The notes under the pieces: generated by a model | The model's database searches: none | The model's input: only the letters and a program-made list of their open reading frames with translations | What the model was told of the DNA's origin: nothing | From: Nanobdellota archaeon | GTDB taxonomy: Archaea > Nanobdellota > Nanobdellia > Pacearchaeales > GW2011-AR1 | Direction: 5' to 3' | DNA: 35,063 bases | Assembly: GCA_030647965.1 (NCBI GenBank) | Contig: JAUSIT010000011.1 | Coordinates: 1 to 35,063 of the forward strand | Program-made: the position numbers and the translations under genes | Shown here: positions 7,423 through 15,595 of the stretch, in pieces | Position numbering within the stretch: the first letter of the stretch is position 1 | Layout of the letters: every line of letters begins with the position of its first letter

Positions 7423-8994
7423 TTAAAATAATCTTTTTTGGATTATATCAATACCAATTTTATTTTTAATTTGATTTACTGCATTTTGGCTTACTTGAGG
7501 TACTAAATCAGCATCATTTCTTTTCCATTCTGTTCCTTTGTTAGAATATTCACCAGCATAATTAAATCCTGCACCACAATCTCCTAATGAAGAACATATG
7601 TCATTTGCTGCAGCCCAGTATTCTTCATTATCAACCCAGCAATTATCTTTACATTCCCATCTATATTCTGGAAATCCTTTTTCATAAGTCATTTGAACTT
7701 TTGCATTTCCTAATGCACAACTATCTGTTGTTCCAGGAGTATAATAAGGAACACAAACACCATCTGTAGAATTAAAATTTTGCAATCCTAATAAAGAAGG
7801 TTTCCACATACAATCTCTTTTTTCAGAATCTTCACAATCATCTTTTTTTGTTTGAAATACACAATCTTTCCATGCATTTGCTTTGCAATTAGCAACACTA
7901 TATTTTCCATTATTTGTTAAATTTATTGTTGTTTCAGAACAAATTCCTTGCCTGTTTGAAGCACAAGAAGTTGTTGAGATTTCTCCATTAATACAAGTTT
8001 GTTTGTAATGTTCAGAACCAACTAAATCTAATCCTTTTCCAACATTTGCTTCATAAACACACCAGCTCTCACCATTTTTTTTAGTAGTAATTATTCCATT
8101 TATATTTGCAGTGCAATCATTTTTCCTGCAAGAAGCATCTATTCCAGATATTGCACAACTTGTTCCTAATAAATAATCACAATTACCGCAGTTTTTATTT
8201 GCATCTGAATTTGCAGAACAGATTTTATCAGGGGTTGTTATTTTTCCTGCATTATAGCTTATTTCTTTGTCAGAAAAATAAACATTTTCTCTATTTCCGC
8301 ATGAATCAAACCAATAAACTTTTTGTTCATAACATTGTTTTGAAACCTGTCTTGCACAGTTTGTTGCTAATTCTGGATTTGAACATAAATAATCTTTATT
8401 AAAAACTCCTCCTGAAACAGAAGAGCAATCTTTTCTTGTTGTGAATTTACATGTTTTTTGAAATTCTTTTTCATAAACACAAGCACCCATGTCTTGACTT
8501 TGTGCAGCTGCAATACATTCTGTATCTGATTTTATATCTGTTCTATAATCTATTACAACTCCAAAACTTGTTGAAAGTTTTTTGCATCTTACTAATGGAA
8601 CAAATGAAGCTTGATTAGAAATAATACAGCACCCTAACTGACATTGAGCTAATTCTGCAGGTTCTTTATCAAACCATGTTCCATTTTTATTAGTGCAAAT
8701 AGCTTGTGGTGTTTTTGAGCATATACCTTCATTAGAATCATAACATGTTCCTAATTTACAATAGCTTGTTGATTCACAAGAAGTTGAAGAAACTCTAAAT
8801 GGTTGATTTGTTTTTGGATTTGTTGATTTATCACATAAGCTTTCACTAGTAGTTATGCAATATCCTCCAGAACCATTAATGCTTTGAGTTTTTTCACAGC
8901 AAACTCCTGCATTGCTTACAATTCCTGCAGAATTTGCAAATCCAATTAAAAATATAGAAACTAAAAATACAAATAATAAAGTTTTTTTAATCAT
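7423..8994 (-). CDS. secreted cysteine-rich protein
   Basis: This 523-aa protein has a clear signal peptide (MIKKTLLFVFLVSIFLIGFANSAGI) and dozens of cysteines, often as CC or CxxC (GVCCEKTQ, GCCIIS, NCGNCDYLLGTSC). No transmembrane anchor is seen at the C-terminus. The regular cysteine spacing suggests many small disulfide-bonded modules, and a thiol-oxidising exterior. Its start overlaps the stop of the upstream QVTIF gene (ATGA), and its stop is 4 bp before the 686-aa gene. The product is therefore probably part of the same surface assembly. I do not recognise a named family. Confidence 0.6.
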   Translation of the reverse strand: MIKKTLLFVFLVSIFLIGFANSAGIVSNAGVCCEKTQSINGSGGYCITTSESLCDKSTNPKTNQPFRVSSTSCESTSYCKLGTCYDSNEGICSKTPQAICTNKNGTWFDKEPAELAQCQLGCCIISNQASFVPLVRCKKLSTSFGVVIDYRTDIKSDTECIAAAQSQDMGACVYEKEFQKTCKFTTRKDCSSVSGGVFNKDYLCSNPELATNCARQVSKQCYEQKVYWFDSCGNRENVYFSDKEISYNAGKITTPDKICSANSDANKNCGNCDYLLGTSCAISGIDASCRKNDCTANINGIITTKKNGESWCVYEANVGKGLDLVGSEHYKQTCINGEISTTSCASNRQGICSETTINLTNNGKYSVANCKANAWKDCVFQTKKDDCEDSEKRDCMWKPSLLGLQNFNSTDGVCVPYYTPGTTDSCALGNAKVQMTYEKGFPEYRWECKDNCWVDNEEYWAAANDICSSLGDCGAGFNYAGEYSNKGTEWKRNDADLVPQVSQNAVNQIKNKIGIDIIQKRLF

Positions 8995-9824
8995 TGTTGT
9001 AAAATATCTCCTTGTTCTGGATAATAACCCGGATAAAGTGCATAGCTTCTTATTGCAAATCTAAATTTAATTTTTGATTCTCTATCTTGGATAGTATAAA
9101 TTTTTGTTCCATCTTCCTGCATAATTGATGTAATTGAAAAATCATTATATAATAACATTAATGTATTCACATCAGAATCTCCATATACAGATTCAGATTG
9201 AACAATAGTATTTGCAATCATAAGCATATTATAAATTGGTGAATCAAATTTTGTTTCAAATTTTGTAAATTTTGAACTTCCATCTTTTGTCAAAACAACA
9301 GGAGCATTTAAATCAATCACAACTTGATTTAAATCTAAAGAAACTTTTAATTCTTTTGTTCCTTCATTTATTGTATATCCTTTTTGTCTTAATTCATTTA
9401 AAGAATTTTGATAGCAACTATTTATTTCATTAGTTATTCTTGCTTTAAGCTCTTCTTCAAAATGCTGTTTTAATAAAGGTTCTTGATTTACACAAGGAAC
9501 AAAATACTGATTTGTATAACATATATATGGAATTTTTTCATCATTTAATAAATAATAAAATTCAGGATTATTATATCCTGCTTGATTTCCTAAAATTGGA
9601 ATTTGTTTTTGAACAGCATTTTTCATGCATGTTTCTATTCCTAAACTTCCTGTTGTCGAAGGTATAGAAATATTTGGTTTTACAAGAAAAAAGTATGCAA
9701 GTATGGCACCAACAATTAAAATTGCAACAATTATAAATATAGTTACTTGTGCGTGCTTTGAGTTTAAATTAAAATTGATATTCATATTTGAAGTCAAGGC
9801 ACGAATTCCTCTTTTACTTCGCAT
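8991..9824 (-). CDS. pilin-like membrane protein, QVTIFII type
   Basis: This 277-aa protein is the first gene of the upstream surface operon. The N-terminus is basic and unusually long, then SKHAQVTIFIIVAILIVGAI: an A/Q class III-type site and a transmembrane helix. The QVTIFII signature is one I associate with unnamed DPANN proteins. The outer domain has cysteines (ETCMKNA, YICYTNQYFVPCVN, NSCYQNS), a long helix (EEELKARITNEINSCYQNSLNELRQKG) and a C-terminal beta region. The start is supported by a TATA box 25 bp upstream. An internal ATG (MNINFNL) is a less likely alternative. Confidence 0.62.
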   Translation of the reverse strand: MRSKRGIRALTSNMNINFNLNSKHAQVTIFIIVAILIVGAILAYFFLVKPNISIPSTTGSLGIETCMKNAVQKQIPILGNQAGYNNPEFYYLLNDEKIPYICYTNQYFVPCVNQEPLLKQHFEEELKARITNEINSCYQNSLNELRQKGYTINEGTKELKVSLDLNQVVIDLNAPVVLTKDGSSKFTKFETKFDSPIYNMLMIANTIVQSESVYGDSDVNTLMLLYNDFSITSIMQEDGTKIYTIQDRESKIKFRFAIRSYALYPGYYPEQGDILQQ

Positions 9825-9843
9825 ATTTTATTTAATAATTCAG

Positions 9844-9854
9844 TATTTATAAAT
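9844..9854 (-). promoter_or_regulatory. TATA box for the upstream pilin-like operon
   Basis: ATTTATAAATA on the minus strand is centred about 25 bp before the ATG at 9824, predicting a leaderless transcript for the three-gene operon 9824-5359. Confidence 0.6.
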
Positions 9855-9882
9855 TATACTTTAATATTATATATAATTAGAA

Positions 9883-10605
9883 TTAATCGTTCTCAACTCT
9901 TGGTGCAAGAACAAAACCCATTCCCATTTCATCACCTGCAAAATCTAATCTTAAAGGATAGTCGCTTGAAAAATTAATAGTAACTCTTTTTGCAATCTTG
10001 CTTGCTTTTATAAATTTCATTAAATATTCTAAAGAATATTTTGACCTTCCGATTCCATTAAATACTGCTTCATCTCCTGAAAATTCAGCTCTTGCAGAAT
10101 TCAAGCTTCCAGAGCCTTCAATAATAAAAAATTCTTTTCCAGAAATAAAAGTGCATGAATCTGCTACTGTTGCGCAATCTTCAATTGCCTGTGAAAAAAT
10201 AGTTGAATCCATTTCAACTTTGCATGCAAAATTTAAGTTTGGTTCATTTTTTTCTTCTGATTCAATTTCAATTAAAGACATATTAAAAATTCTTTTTACT
10301 TTGTCAAAAATACTTATTTTTAATTTATTATCTTCTTGTTCAAAAACAACACTTGCGCCAGATGAAGCTCTTTTCATTATCATTTTTAAATCAGAAAGAT
10401 TAACTCCCCAAACTTCATTTCCTGTTTGATATTGTGAAAAACTCTCTTTTGGAAGCTTGAATAATATCATTGCAACATTTGCAGGATCTACTGCAACAAT
10501 AGACATTCCATCTTCACCTAGTTTTATTCTTACTTCATTTACAATCTCTGAAATTATATTTATTGCATCAGATAAAATTTTAGGTTTGTCAATCTTTACT
10601 ATCAT
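9883..10605 (-). CDS. pcn: DNA polymerase sliding clamp PCNA
   Basis: I use the ATG at 10605 (MIVKIDKPKILSDAINIISE), giving 240 aa, the usual PCNA length. The track's 33-residue extension is unlikely. The sequence shows the two-domain PCNA pattern: VRIKLGEDGMSIVAVDPANVAMILFKL, the interdomain part with DKVKRIFNMSLIEIE, and the C-terminal YSLEYLMKFIKASKIAKRVTINFSSDYPLRLDF...MGFVLAPRVE. The homotrimeric ring tethers replicative polymerase and other PIP-box proteins to DNA. It is divergent from the primase gene, so two replication genes share an 84-bp control region. A TATA-like ATATATAAAC lies near 10624-10634, and a possible Shine-Dalgarno AGAGGA near 10615-10620. Confidence 0.93.
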   Translation of the reverse strand: MIVKIDKPKILSDAINIISEIVNEVRIKLGEDGMSIVAVDPANVAMILFKLPKESFSQYQTGNEVWGVNLSDLKMIMKRASSGASVVFEQEDNKLKISIFDKVKRIFNMSLIEIESEEKNEPNLNFACKVEMDSTIFSQAIEDCATVADSCTFISGKEFFIIEGSGSLNSARAEFSGDEAVFNGIGRSKYSLEYLMKFIKASKIAKRVTINFSSDYPLRLDFAGDEMGMGFVLAPRVEND

Positions 10606-10689
10606 AGGTATAAATCCTCTTTTCAATATATAAACATTGTTGCATTTAACTACACTATAATTTATTAATTCAAAACTATTACTCAAAAT
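10606..10689. promoter_or_regulatory. divergent PCNA/primase promoter region
   Basis: The region carries CAATATATAAACA (10623-10635), whose minus strand reads as a TATA box about 25 bp before the PCNA ATG. It also carries TATAATTTATTAA (about 10650-10663), a plus-strand TATA about 30 bp before the primase ATG. Both transcripts would have almost no leader. No clear operator palindrome is visible. Confidence 0.5.
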
Positions 10690-12165
10690 ATGAGGCAAGT
10701 GCAAGCAATATCAATATTTTATTATTCAAGAAAAGATGTGCAAGAAGCTATCTTTGAGTTCTGCAAAAATAGAGAAACAGTACCAAGATATGTAGAAAGT
10801 TTTGGAAAAAGGCCTGATTTGCTAGATTTTCCTTCAGATATACTAAACTCTGCAAAAAATGGAGCAACTTCTTTTCATTGTTCAGAAGAATTATGGGAAG
10901 ACCCTTTGAAAATTTCAAAAGAAATGAACCAAAGCGAATTAAATAACTTAAAAATTGGCTGGGATTTTTTAATAGATATTGATTCAAAATATCTAGATTA
11001 CAGCAAAATTGCAGCAGATTTAATAATAAAAGCACTAAAATATCACGGGGTAAACAGCGTCGGTGTGAAATTTAGTGGCTCAAAAGGCTTTCATCTAATT
11101 GTTCCATGGAAAGCATTTCCAAAAGAAATTAATGAAGAAAAGACAAAAAACAAATTTCCAGAATGGCCAAGATTAATTGCCGGTTATTTGCAGGAAATAA
11201 TTCATGATGATTTAATAAAACAAATTTTACAATCTGCAAATGTAAAAGAGCTTGAAAATTCAGGAAAAGAATTTTTAGAAGCAATTTGTGTTAAATGCGA
11301 CTCCAATGCAATAACTCAAATGATTTCAAAATATAAGTGCAAAAATTGCAAAGCAGAAATTCAAAGCATGAAATCTGTTAAAAAAACACTAAGATGCCCT
11401 GGTTGCAATGGAGATATGGAAAAAACAGGTGAAGAAAAACTTTTTGTTTGCAATACTTGCCAGACAAATTCTTTAAAATTTCCAGAACAATTTATTGAAA
11501 GGCAGACTGCCAAAGAATTAATTGACTCAGTAGATATTGTTTTAGTTGCTCCAAGACATTTGTTTAGAGTGCCTTATTCTTTGCATGAAAAAACAGCTCT
11601 TGCTTCAATTGTAATTGAAAAAGAAGAAATAAAGAATTTTCAGCCACAAATGGCAGACCCTTTAAAATTAAAAATAAAAAACTTTATTCCTAATTCAGAA
11701 GAAGGAGAAGCAAGAGAGTTATTAATACAAGCAATAGATTGGGCAAAAAGAAAAAATAAAATAGAGAAAAAATTTACAGGAAATTCAATTGATATTAAAA
11801 ATCTGACTTTTGATGAATCTATGTTTCCAGATTGTATTAAAAAAATTTTAGCAGGAATAAAGCAAGATGGAAGGAAAAGAGCATTATTTATCTTACTTTC
11901 ATTTTTTTCAAGTTTAAATTTTCCTCAGGAATATATTGAAGAAAAACTTGAAGAGTGGAACAAAAAAAATTACAAGAAATTAGAAGAAGGATACATAAGA
12001 AGCCAGATTTCATGGTTTTCCAAAAATAAAATAATGCCTCCAAATTGCGATAAGTCTTATTACAAAGAATTAGGAATTCAGTGCTCATGCCAAAATGTAA
12101 AAAATCCAATAAATTATACAATAAAAAAAGCAATGAGCAAAAAAGGAAATTTCAAAAATGCTTGA
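10690..12165 (+). CDS. priS: single-chain primase: PriS catalytic part fused to a PriL-like C-terminus
   Basis: This 491-aa archaeo-eukaryotic primase makes RNA/DNA primers for replication. The catalytic motif DID (D96, D98, in FLIDIDSKY) and the nucleotide-binding SGSKGFHLIVPW (129-140) are intact. The conserved LFRVPYSLHEKTAL lies at 291-304. Where most PriS proteins have an Asp before this segment (T-x-D-x-x-R), this one reads VLVAPRH. Residues 200-257 hold four CxxC pairs (C200/203, 217/220, 236/239, 254/257), so a double zinc ribbon. Residues about 375-470 (FPDCIKKIL...EEGYIRSQISW...PPNCDKS...IQCSC) resemble the Fe-S C-terminal domain of PriL, with C382, C453, C465 and C467 as candidate ligands. 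A PriS-PriL-CTD fusion is known in Nanoarchaeum, from memory. Confidence 0.85.
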   Translation: MRQVQAISIFYYSRKDVQEAIFEFCKNRETVPRYVESFGKRPDLLDFPSDILNSAKNGATSFHCSEELWEDPLKISKEMNQSELNNLKIGWDFLIDIDSKYLDYSKIAADLIIKALKYHGVNSVGVKFSGSKGFHLIVPWKAFPKEINEEKTKNKFPEWPRLIAGYLQEIIHDDLIKQILQSANVKELENSGKEFLEAICVKCDSNAITQMISKYKCKNCKAEIQSMKSVKKTLRCPGCNGDMEKTGEEKLFVCNTCQTNSLKFPEQFIERQTAKELIDSVDIVLVAPRHLFRVPYSLHEKTALASIVIEKEEIKNFQPQMADPLKLKIKNFIPNSEEGEARELLIQAIDWAKRKNKIEKKFTGNSIDIKNLTFDESMFPDCIKKILAGIKQDGRKRALFILLSFFSSLNFPQEYIEEKLEEWNKKNYKKLEEGYIRSQISWFSKNKIMPPNCDKSYYKELGIQCSCQNVKNPINYTIKKAMSKKGNFKNA

Positions 12166-12175
12166 AATTTCCTTT
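12145..12175 (+). terminator. hairpin over the primase stop codon
   Basis: GGAAATTTCAA (12145-12155) pairs with TTGAAATTTCC (12162-12172), an 11-bp perfect stem with a 6-nt loop, followed by TTT. The stem includes the primase stop codon (12163-12165). A role in termination or 3'-end protection is likely. The downstream stretch carries one arm of the window's repeat family (AAAAAGTTTTGCTCTT, 12191-12206). Confidence 0.5.
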
Positions 12176-12207
12176 GTCCTTCGGGGTTGTAAAAAGTTTT
12201 GCTCTTA

Positions 12208-12495
12208 TTAAAGCTTCAAATTTATCCGCTTATCATTTTCGCGAATTTCTTGATAAACTTGGTTTATCTCCTCATACATTGCTTTTCTTTCTGGGCTAAT
12301 TCTTCCGTTCATCGCAGCAAGAGCCCCACCATTTCCAACTGGCTGATACCGGGAAAAAGCTATTGTTCTTGCAATGTCTTTCCTTGCATAATCTTCTCTA
12401 GTGATATCTGCTGTAGTTATGACACCTAGCGATATAATTCCTGCAATGATAGGCAAATAAAGGAAGGCTATTTCATCCATCAATTTTCTTTCCAT
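12208..12495 (-). CDS. small single-pass membrane protein, unknown
   Basis: This 95-aa protein reads MERKLMDEIAFLYLPIIAGIISLGVITTADIT, with one transmembrane segment at about residues 10-29. A polar C-terminal region follows (YARKDIARTIAFSRYQPVGNGGALAAMNGR), then a short charged helix (SPERKAMYEEINQVYQEIRENDKRINLKL). A weak Shine-Dalgarno GGAGAC lies about 10 bp before the ATG. The stop codon lies inside a single repeat arm (12191-12210). I do not recognise the family. The overlapping plus-strand ORFs look like shadows. Confidence 0.5.
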   Translation of the reverse strand: MERKLMDEIAFLYLPIIAGIISLGVITTADITREDYARKDIARTIAFSRYQPVGNGGALAAMNGRISPERKAMYEEINQVYQEIRENDKRINLKL

Positions 12496-12552
12496 TTTGT
12501 TTTGTCTCCATAAATTTAGTTAATCTCTTTAAAGAAAAAGGGGTTATATCTA

Positions 12553-12591
12553 TTTGGTTCAATTATTATTAAACCAAAAGGTTTAAATATA
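12553..12591 (+). promoter_or_regulatory. operator-like repeats and TATA box of the 12612 regulator
   Basis: TTTGGTT (12553-12559) and AACCAAA (12572-12578) form an inverted repeat. AAACC (12571-12575) and GGTTT (12580-12584) form a second, overlapping one. The TATA-like GGTTTAAATATA (12580-12591) is 25 bp before the ATG at 12612, so the transcript would be leaderless. The repeated GGTT/AACC half-sites abutting the TATA box suggest an autorepressor site. Confidence 0.45.
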
Positions 12592-12611
12592 AAATAATAC
12601 TTTATAGTTTA

Positions 12612-13469
12612 ATGGTATTAAAAATAATGCTCCCATTTGGAACAAAAGAGAATGTTAAAGATATAGTTTTTACTATCCTGACTAAAGAATACCCTTTAAG
12701 AATAATTGATTTAATGAATTTTATCAGGAAAAGATATGGCAAATCTGTGACATTCCAAGCAGTAAGAAAAGCAGTATTGCAACTTAAAGAAGAAAATGTT
12801 TTAATCCAGAAAGATAATAAATTTTCTATTAATAAAGAGTGGGTTCTTGAAAGCAAGAAATTATTGGATAATCTTTACGGAGATTTAATAAAAGAAAAAG
12901 CTATTTCAAAGAGTATTGATTCTATAAAAGGGGACATTTCTGTTTTCACTTTTGAATCTTTAAATGATATGATGAAGTTCTGGCAGGAAATTATTGATAA
13001 ATGGTTTGATAATCTTGAAAAAGGAAGTTATAATGTTAATGTTTATCAGGCCGCACATGTTTGGGAGGGCTTGCTTCATTTAGAAAGAGAAAAAGAATTA
13101 ATGAGTCAGTTAAAGAAAAAAAGAATTAAATCATTTATTGTAAGTACTGGTAAAACAATACTTGACAAAAATATCAAAAAGTTTTATGAAAGCATAGGAG
13201 TAAAATTTTATATCTCTCCTTCAAGTTCATCCTTTGATAGAAGTTATTATATTGGAACATATGGAGAAATGATAATCCAGACACAATATCCCATTAAATT
13301 GGTGAAAGCATTAGACTCTTTTTTTAAGAAGAACAAAACTATAAAGACATTGGATTTAGGAGAACTTTCAAACATAGTAAATATGAAATTAGAAATAAAA
13401 TTAACACTCATTAAAAATCTGGCAATGGCAAAACAAATTAACAAATCAATTCTATCACAGACTGAATAA
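12612..13469 (+). CDS. winged-helix transcriptional regulator with unknown sensor domain
   Basis: This 285-aa protein has an N-terminal winged helix (about residues 12-75): KENVKDIVFTILTKEYPLRIIDLMNFI, then RKRYGKSVTFQAVRKAVLQLKEENVL as the recognition helix, and a wing. The remaining 200 residues begin with helices (SKKLLDNLYGDLIKEKAIS). They continue as an alpha/beta domain (QAAHVWEGLLHLEREKELMSQLKKKRIKSFIVSTGKTI...GVKFYISPSSS...IGTYGEMIIQTQYP) that resembles the effector part of TrmB-like regulators. No ligand can be assigned. Operator-like repeats before its leaderless start suggest autoregulation. Confidence 0.6.
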   Translation: MVLKIMLPFGTKENVKDIVFTILTKEYPLRIIDLMNFIRKRYGKSVTFQAVRKAVLQLKEENVLIQKDNKFSINKEWVLESKKLLDNLYGDLIKEKAISKSIDSIKGDISVFTFESLNDMMKFWQEIIDKWFDNLEKGSYNVNVYQAAHVWEGLLHLEREKELMSQLKKKRIKSFIVSTGKTILDKNIKKFYESIGVKFYISPSSSSFDRSYYIGTYGEMIIQTQYPIKLVKALDSFFKKNKTIKTLDLGELSNIVNMKLEIKLTLIKNLAMAKQINKSILSQTE

Positions 13470-13585
13470 ACTGTCTGTTTAATATTTCATCAAAGTTGCA
13501 AATTATTGCAGGGCAATTCAGTTTCAAAACCTAAATAATCAAAAATTATAGAAACCTTAATAAATCCCATTAACAATAAATACAT

Positions 13586-15382
13586 ATGAGAAAAAAAGTA
13601 GGTGAATTAATTCTGATATTTGCTTTAATTTTATTTTCATTTTCATTTGTAATCGCAGCAGATAGTTCTTCAAATCAAAATAAAACTAATAAAGCATATT
13701 CTTGTTTAGAATCTAAAGTAATTGGAAAGTGTTCTTCTTTGTCAATTCCTGAAATTGCTTTTACTATTTTAGCTTCTCCTGCAAAAAATGTTAGTGATGA
13801 ATGCAAAAAAGCATTAATTGATAAAAAAGCAACTGAAAATTGCTGGCCAAAAGGAAATTGTAATGTTAAAGAAACAGCATTGGCAATTCTTGCATTAAAT
13901 AGTTTAGGGGCAGATACAAAAGATGCTGAAAAATGGCTTTTATCTAAAAATAAAACCGCAACAGATTTAATTTGGTATTTACAGCAAGATTCAAATGAAG
14001 CAGCTTCTTGCACAGTTTCTTATAATTCCAACAGCTATCAAATAAATATTGCAAGCAATAAAAAAATTTCTGGTTCTGCAGGAGATTGTTTAACTACTGC
14101 TCAATCTGGTTTTTGGCTTCAGGTTGCTCCAAATTGTTATGATCAAGAATTTTCTGTTTCATGCGATAAAAAATTTATTTCAACATTATTATATAAACAA
14201 CAAAACTCAAATACCTTGCATGTTTTAGAAGGCACTAAATCTGCAGAAGATTTTGGAACAATTAATTTGAAAATAAATGCAAAATGTTTAAGTGCTTCTT
14301 CTGAATGCAATTTTGAAGAAAATGTCTGGGCCTCTCTTGCTTTGCAAAAAACTAATCATAATATTGATGAATTTACCCCTTACTTAGTTGCATCAGCAGA
14401 TTCTAATCAGAGATTTTTGCCAAATGCTTTTATTTATATGCTGACTAATGAAAATAGCTATGCAGAAGATTTAATAAAAGAACAGCAAGTTGGAAATTAC
14501 TGGCAGGCAGAATCATCAGCATATAATAAATATTATGATAGTGCTTTGGCATTAATTGCATTAAAACAATCTTCATCAGATAAAATAACCAAAGCAAGAA
14601 GCTGGGCTTTATTTATACAAAATACAAATGGGTGCTGGCAAGATTCAATAAGGGACACAGCAATTATGTTATGGGCGTTAGGGGGAAGAACATCAACATT
14701 TGATCCAAGTACTGGAACAACAACATGTAGTGAAGGAAATTTCTTTTGTGTTCCAACTGCAGATTGTTCAGCAGAAGAAACTCTTTCAAATTATTTTTGT
14801 TCTGGATTAAGCACAGTATGCTGTAAAACAGAAAAGTTACAAACTTGTTCTGCATTAAGTGGAATAAAATGCGGTACAGGAAAAGTTTGCCAAGGACTTA
14901 CAAAAAAAGCTTTAGATGTTGATTCTTGCTGTTTAGGAGATTGCGGAGAGCCTGCAACAGAATGTGAAGCAAATGGAAATATTTGCAGAACATCTTGCTC
15001 TGTAAATCAGCAAAAAACAACAGACGCATGCACAGGAACTCAAGTTTGTTGCAAAGCAATAGAAGCTCCAACACCAACTAAAACCTGGATTTATATTTTA
15101 ATTGCAGGAATAATTATTGTTGCAGGAATTATAATATTTTTATTAAGAGACAAGATAAAATTAGCATTATTTAAATCAAAATCAAAATTTAAAGAAGAAG
15201 GCAAGGGCAAATCATCCCCCTCATCTTCACCTCCAGGATTTCCTCCAAGACCAGGATTCCCCCCAATAAGAAGACCAATGCCTCCAATGCAAATGAGACG
15301 ACCTATTGCAAGACCTGCTCCAGCAAGAAAAGATGTAAGGATGGATGATACTTTTAAGAAATTACGAGAGATGACTAGATAG
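13586..15382 (+). CDS. secreted membrane-anchored protein: alpha/alpha-toroid-like repeats plus cysteine modules
   Basis: This 598-aa protein has a signal peptide (MRKKVGELILIFALILFSFSFVIAAD). The outer part contains helical repeats of the squalene-cyclase/prenyltransferase alpha/alpha-toroid kind: NVKETALAILALNSLGAD, NVWASLALQKTNHN, YDSALALIALKQSSSDKITKARSWALFIQNTNG and IRDTAIMLWALGG. Cysteine-rich modules follow (CSEGNFFCVPTADC; CSALSGIKCGTGKVCQ...CCLGDC; CEANGNICRTSC). Then come a transmembrane helix (TWIYILIAGIIIVAGIIIFLL) and a basic, proline-rich cytoplasmic tail (PPGFPPRPGFPPIRRPMPP). The function is unknown. The toroid suggests binding of a peptide, glycan or lipid outside the cell. 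Confidence 0.6.
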   Translation: MRKKVGELILIFALILFSFSFVIAADSSSNQNKTNKAYSCLESKVIGKCSSLSIPEIAFTILASPAKNVSDECKKALIDKKATENCWPKGNCNVKETALAILALNSLGADTKDAEKWLLSKNKTATDLIWYLQQDSNEAASCTVSYNSNSYQINIASNKKISGSAGDCLTTAQSGFWLQVAPNCYDQEFSVSCDKKFISTLLYKQQNSNTLHVLEGTKSAEDFGTINLKINAKCLSASSECNFEENVWASLALQKTNHNIDEFTPYLVASADSNQRFLPNAFIYMLTNENSYAEDLIKEQQVGNYWQAESSAYNKYYDSALALIALKQSSSDKITKARSWALFIQNTNGCWQDSIRDTAIMLWALGGRTSTFDPSTGTTTCSEGNFFCVPTADCSAEETLSNYFCSGLSTVCCKTEKLQTCSALSGIKCGTGKVCQGLTKKALDVDSCCLGDCGEPATECEANGNICRTSCSVNQQKTTDACTGTQVCCKAIEAPTPTKTWIYILIAGIIIVAGIIIFLLRDKIKLALFKSKSKFKEEGKGKSSPSSSPPGFPPRPGFPPIRRPMPPMQMRRPIARPAPARKDVRMDDTFKKLREMTR

Positions 15383-15393
15383 TTAATACACGT

Positions 15394-15445
15394 AAAAATC
15401 TACAACATTTATGTTGTAGTAATTATTTGTTTAGGTAGATTTTTC
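15394..15445 (+). terminator. terminator with two mutually exclusive stems
   Basis: AAAAATCTAC (15394-15403) pairs perfectly with GTAGATTTTT (15435-15444), a 10-bp stem ending in a T run. The same CTAC also belongs to a tighter hairpin, CTACAACAT (15400-15408) with ATGTTGTAG (15411-15419). It lies just after the 598-aa gene, so a terminator role is likely. The alternative pairing is noted as a finding. Confidence 0.55.
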
Positions 15446-15451
15446 CGGTTC

Positions 15452-15565
15452 TCACAAAACCACGAACAAAAAAACTTTTGCTCTTATCTTTTGCGTTCCA
15501 ATTATAAGAACAAAACTTTTTCCCCCACTTTTAAGTGGGGGTAAAAACCCATCAGGGTTTTGTGA
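15452..15565 (+). repeat. structured repeat element, type I (three-way junction)
   Basis: The closing stem TCACAAAACC (15452-15461) pairs with GGTTTTGTGA (15556-15565). Hairpin 1 is 15470-15487/15504-15521 (AAAAACTTTTGCTCTTAT arm, 16-nt loop, two mismatches). Hairpin 2 is 15522-15541 (CCCCCACTT-TT-AAGTGGGGG). The same architecture occurs at 23262-23370 with different stem sequences. No ORF of note is inside. The strand is arbitrary. Confidence 0.7.
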
Positions 15566-15595
15566 TTTCTAAAAAACTAAAGAGATATTATTCAC

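Noticed and set aside
9998-10429. plus-strand 143-aa ORF inside PCNA
   Set aside because: Antisense shadow of a clear PCNA gene.
12081-12299. plus-strand 72-aa ORF after the primase, containing KSFALIKAS
   Set aside because: It runs from the primase frame into a single repeat arm and overlaps the 12208 gene; no promoter or ribosome site. The KSFAL segment is a translated repeat.
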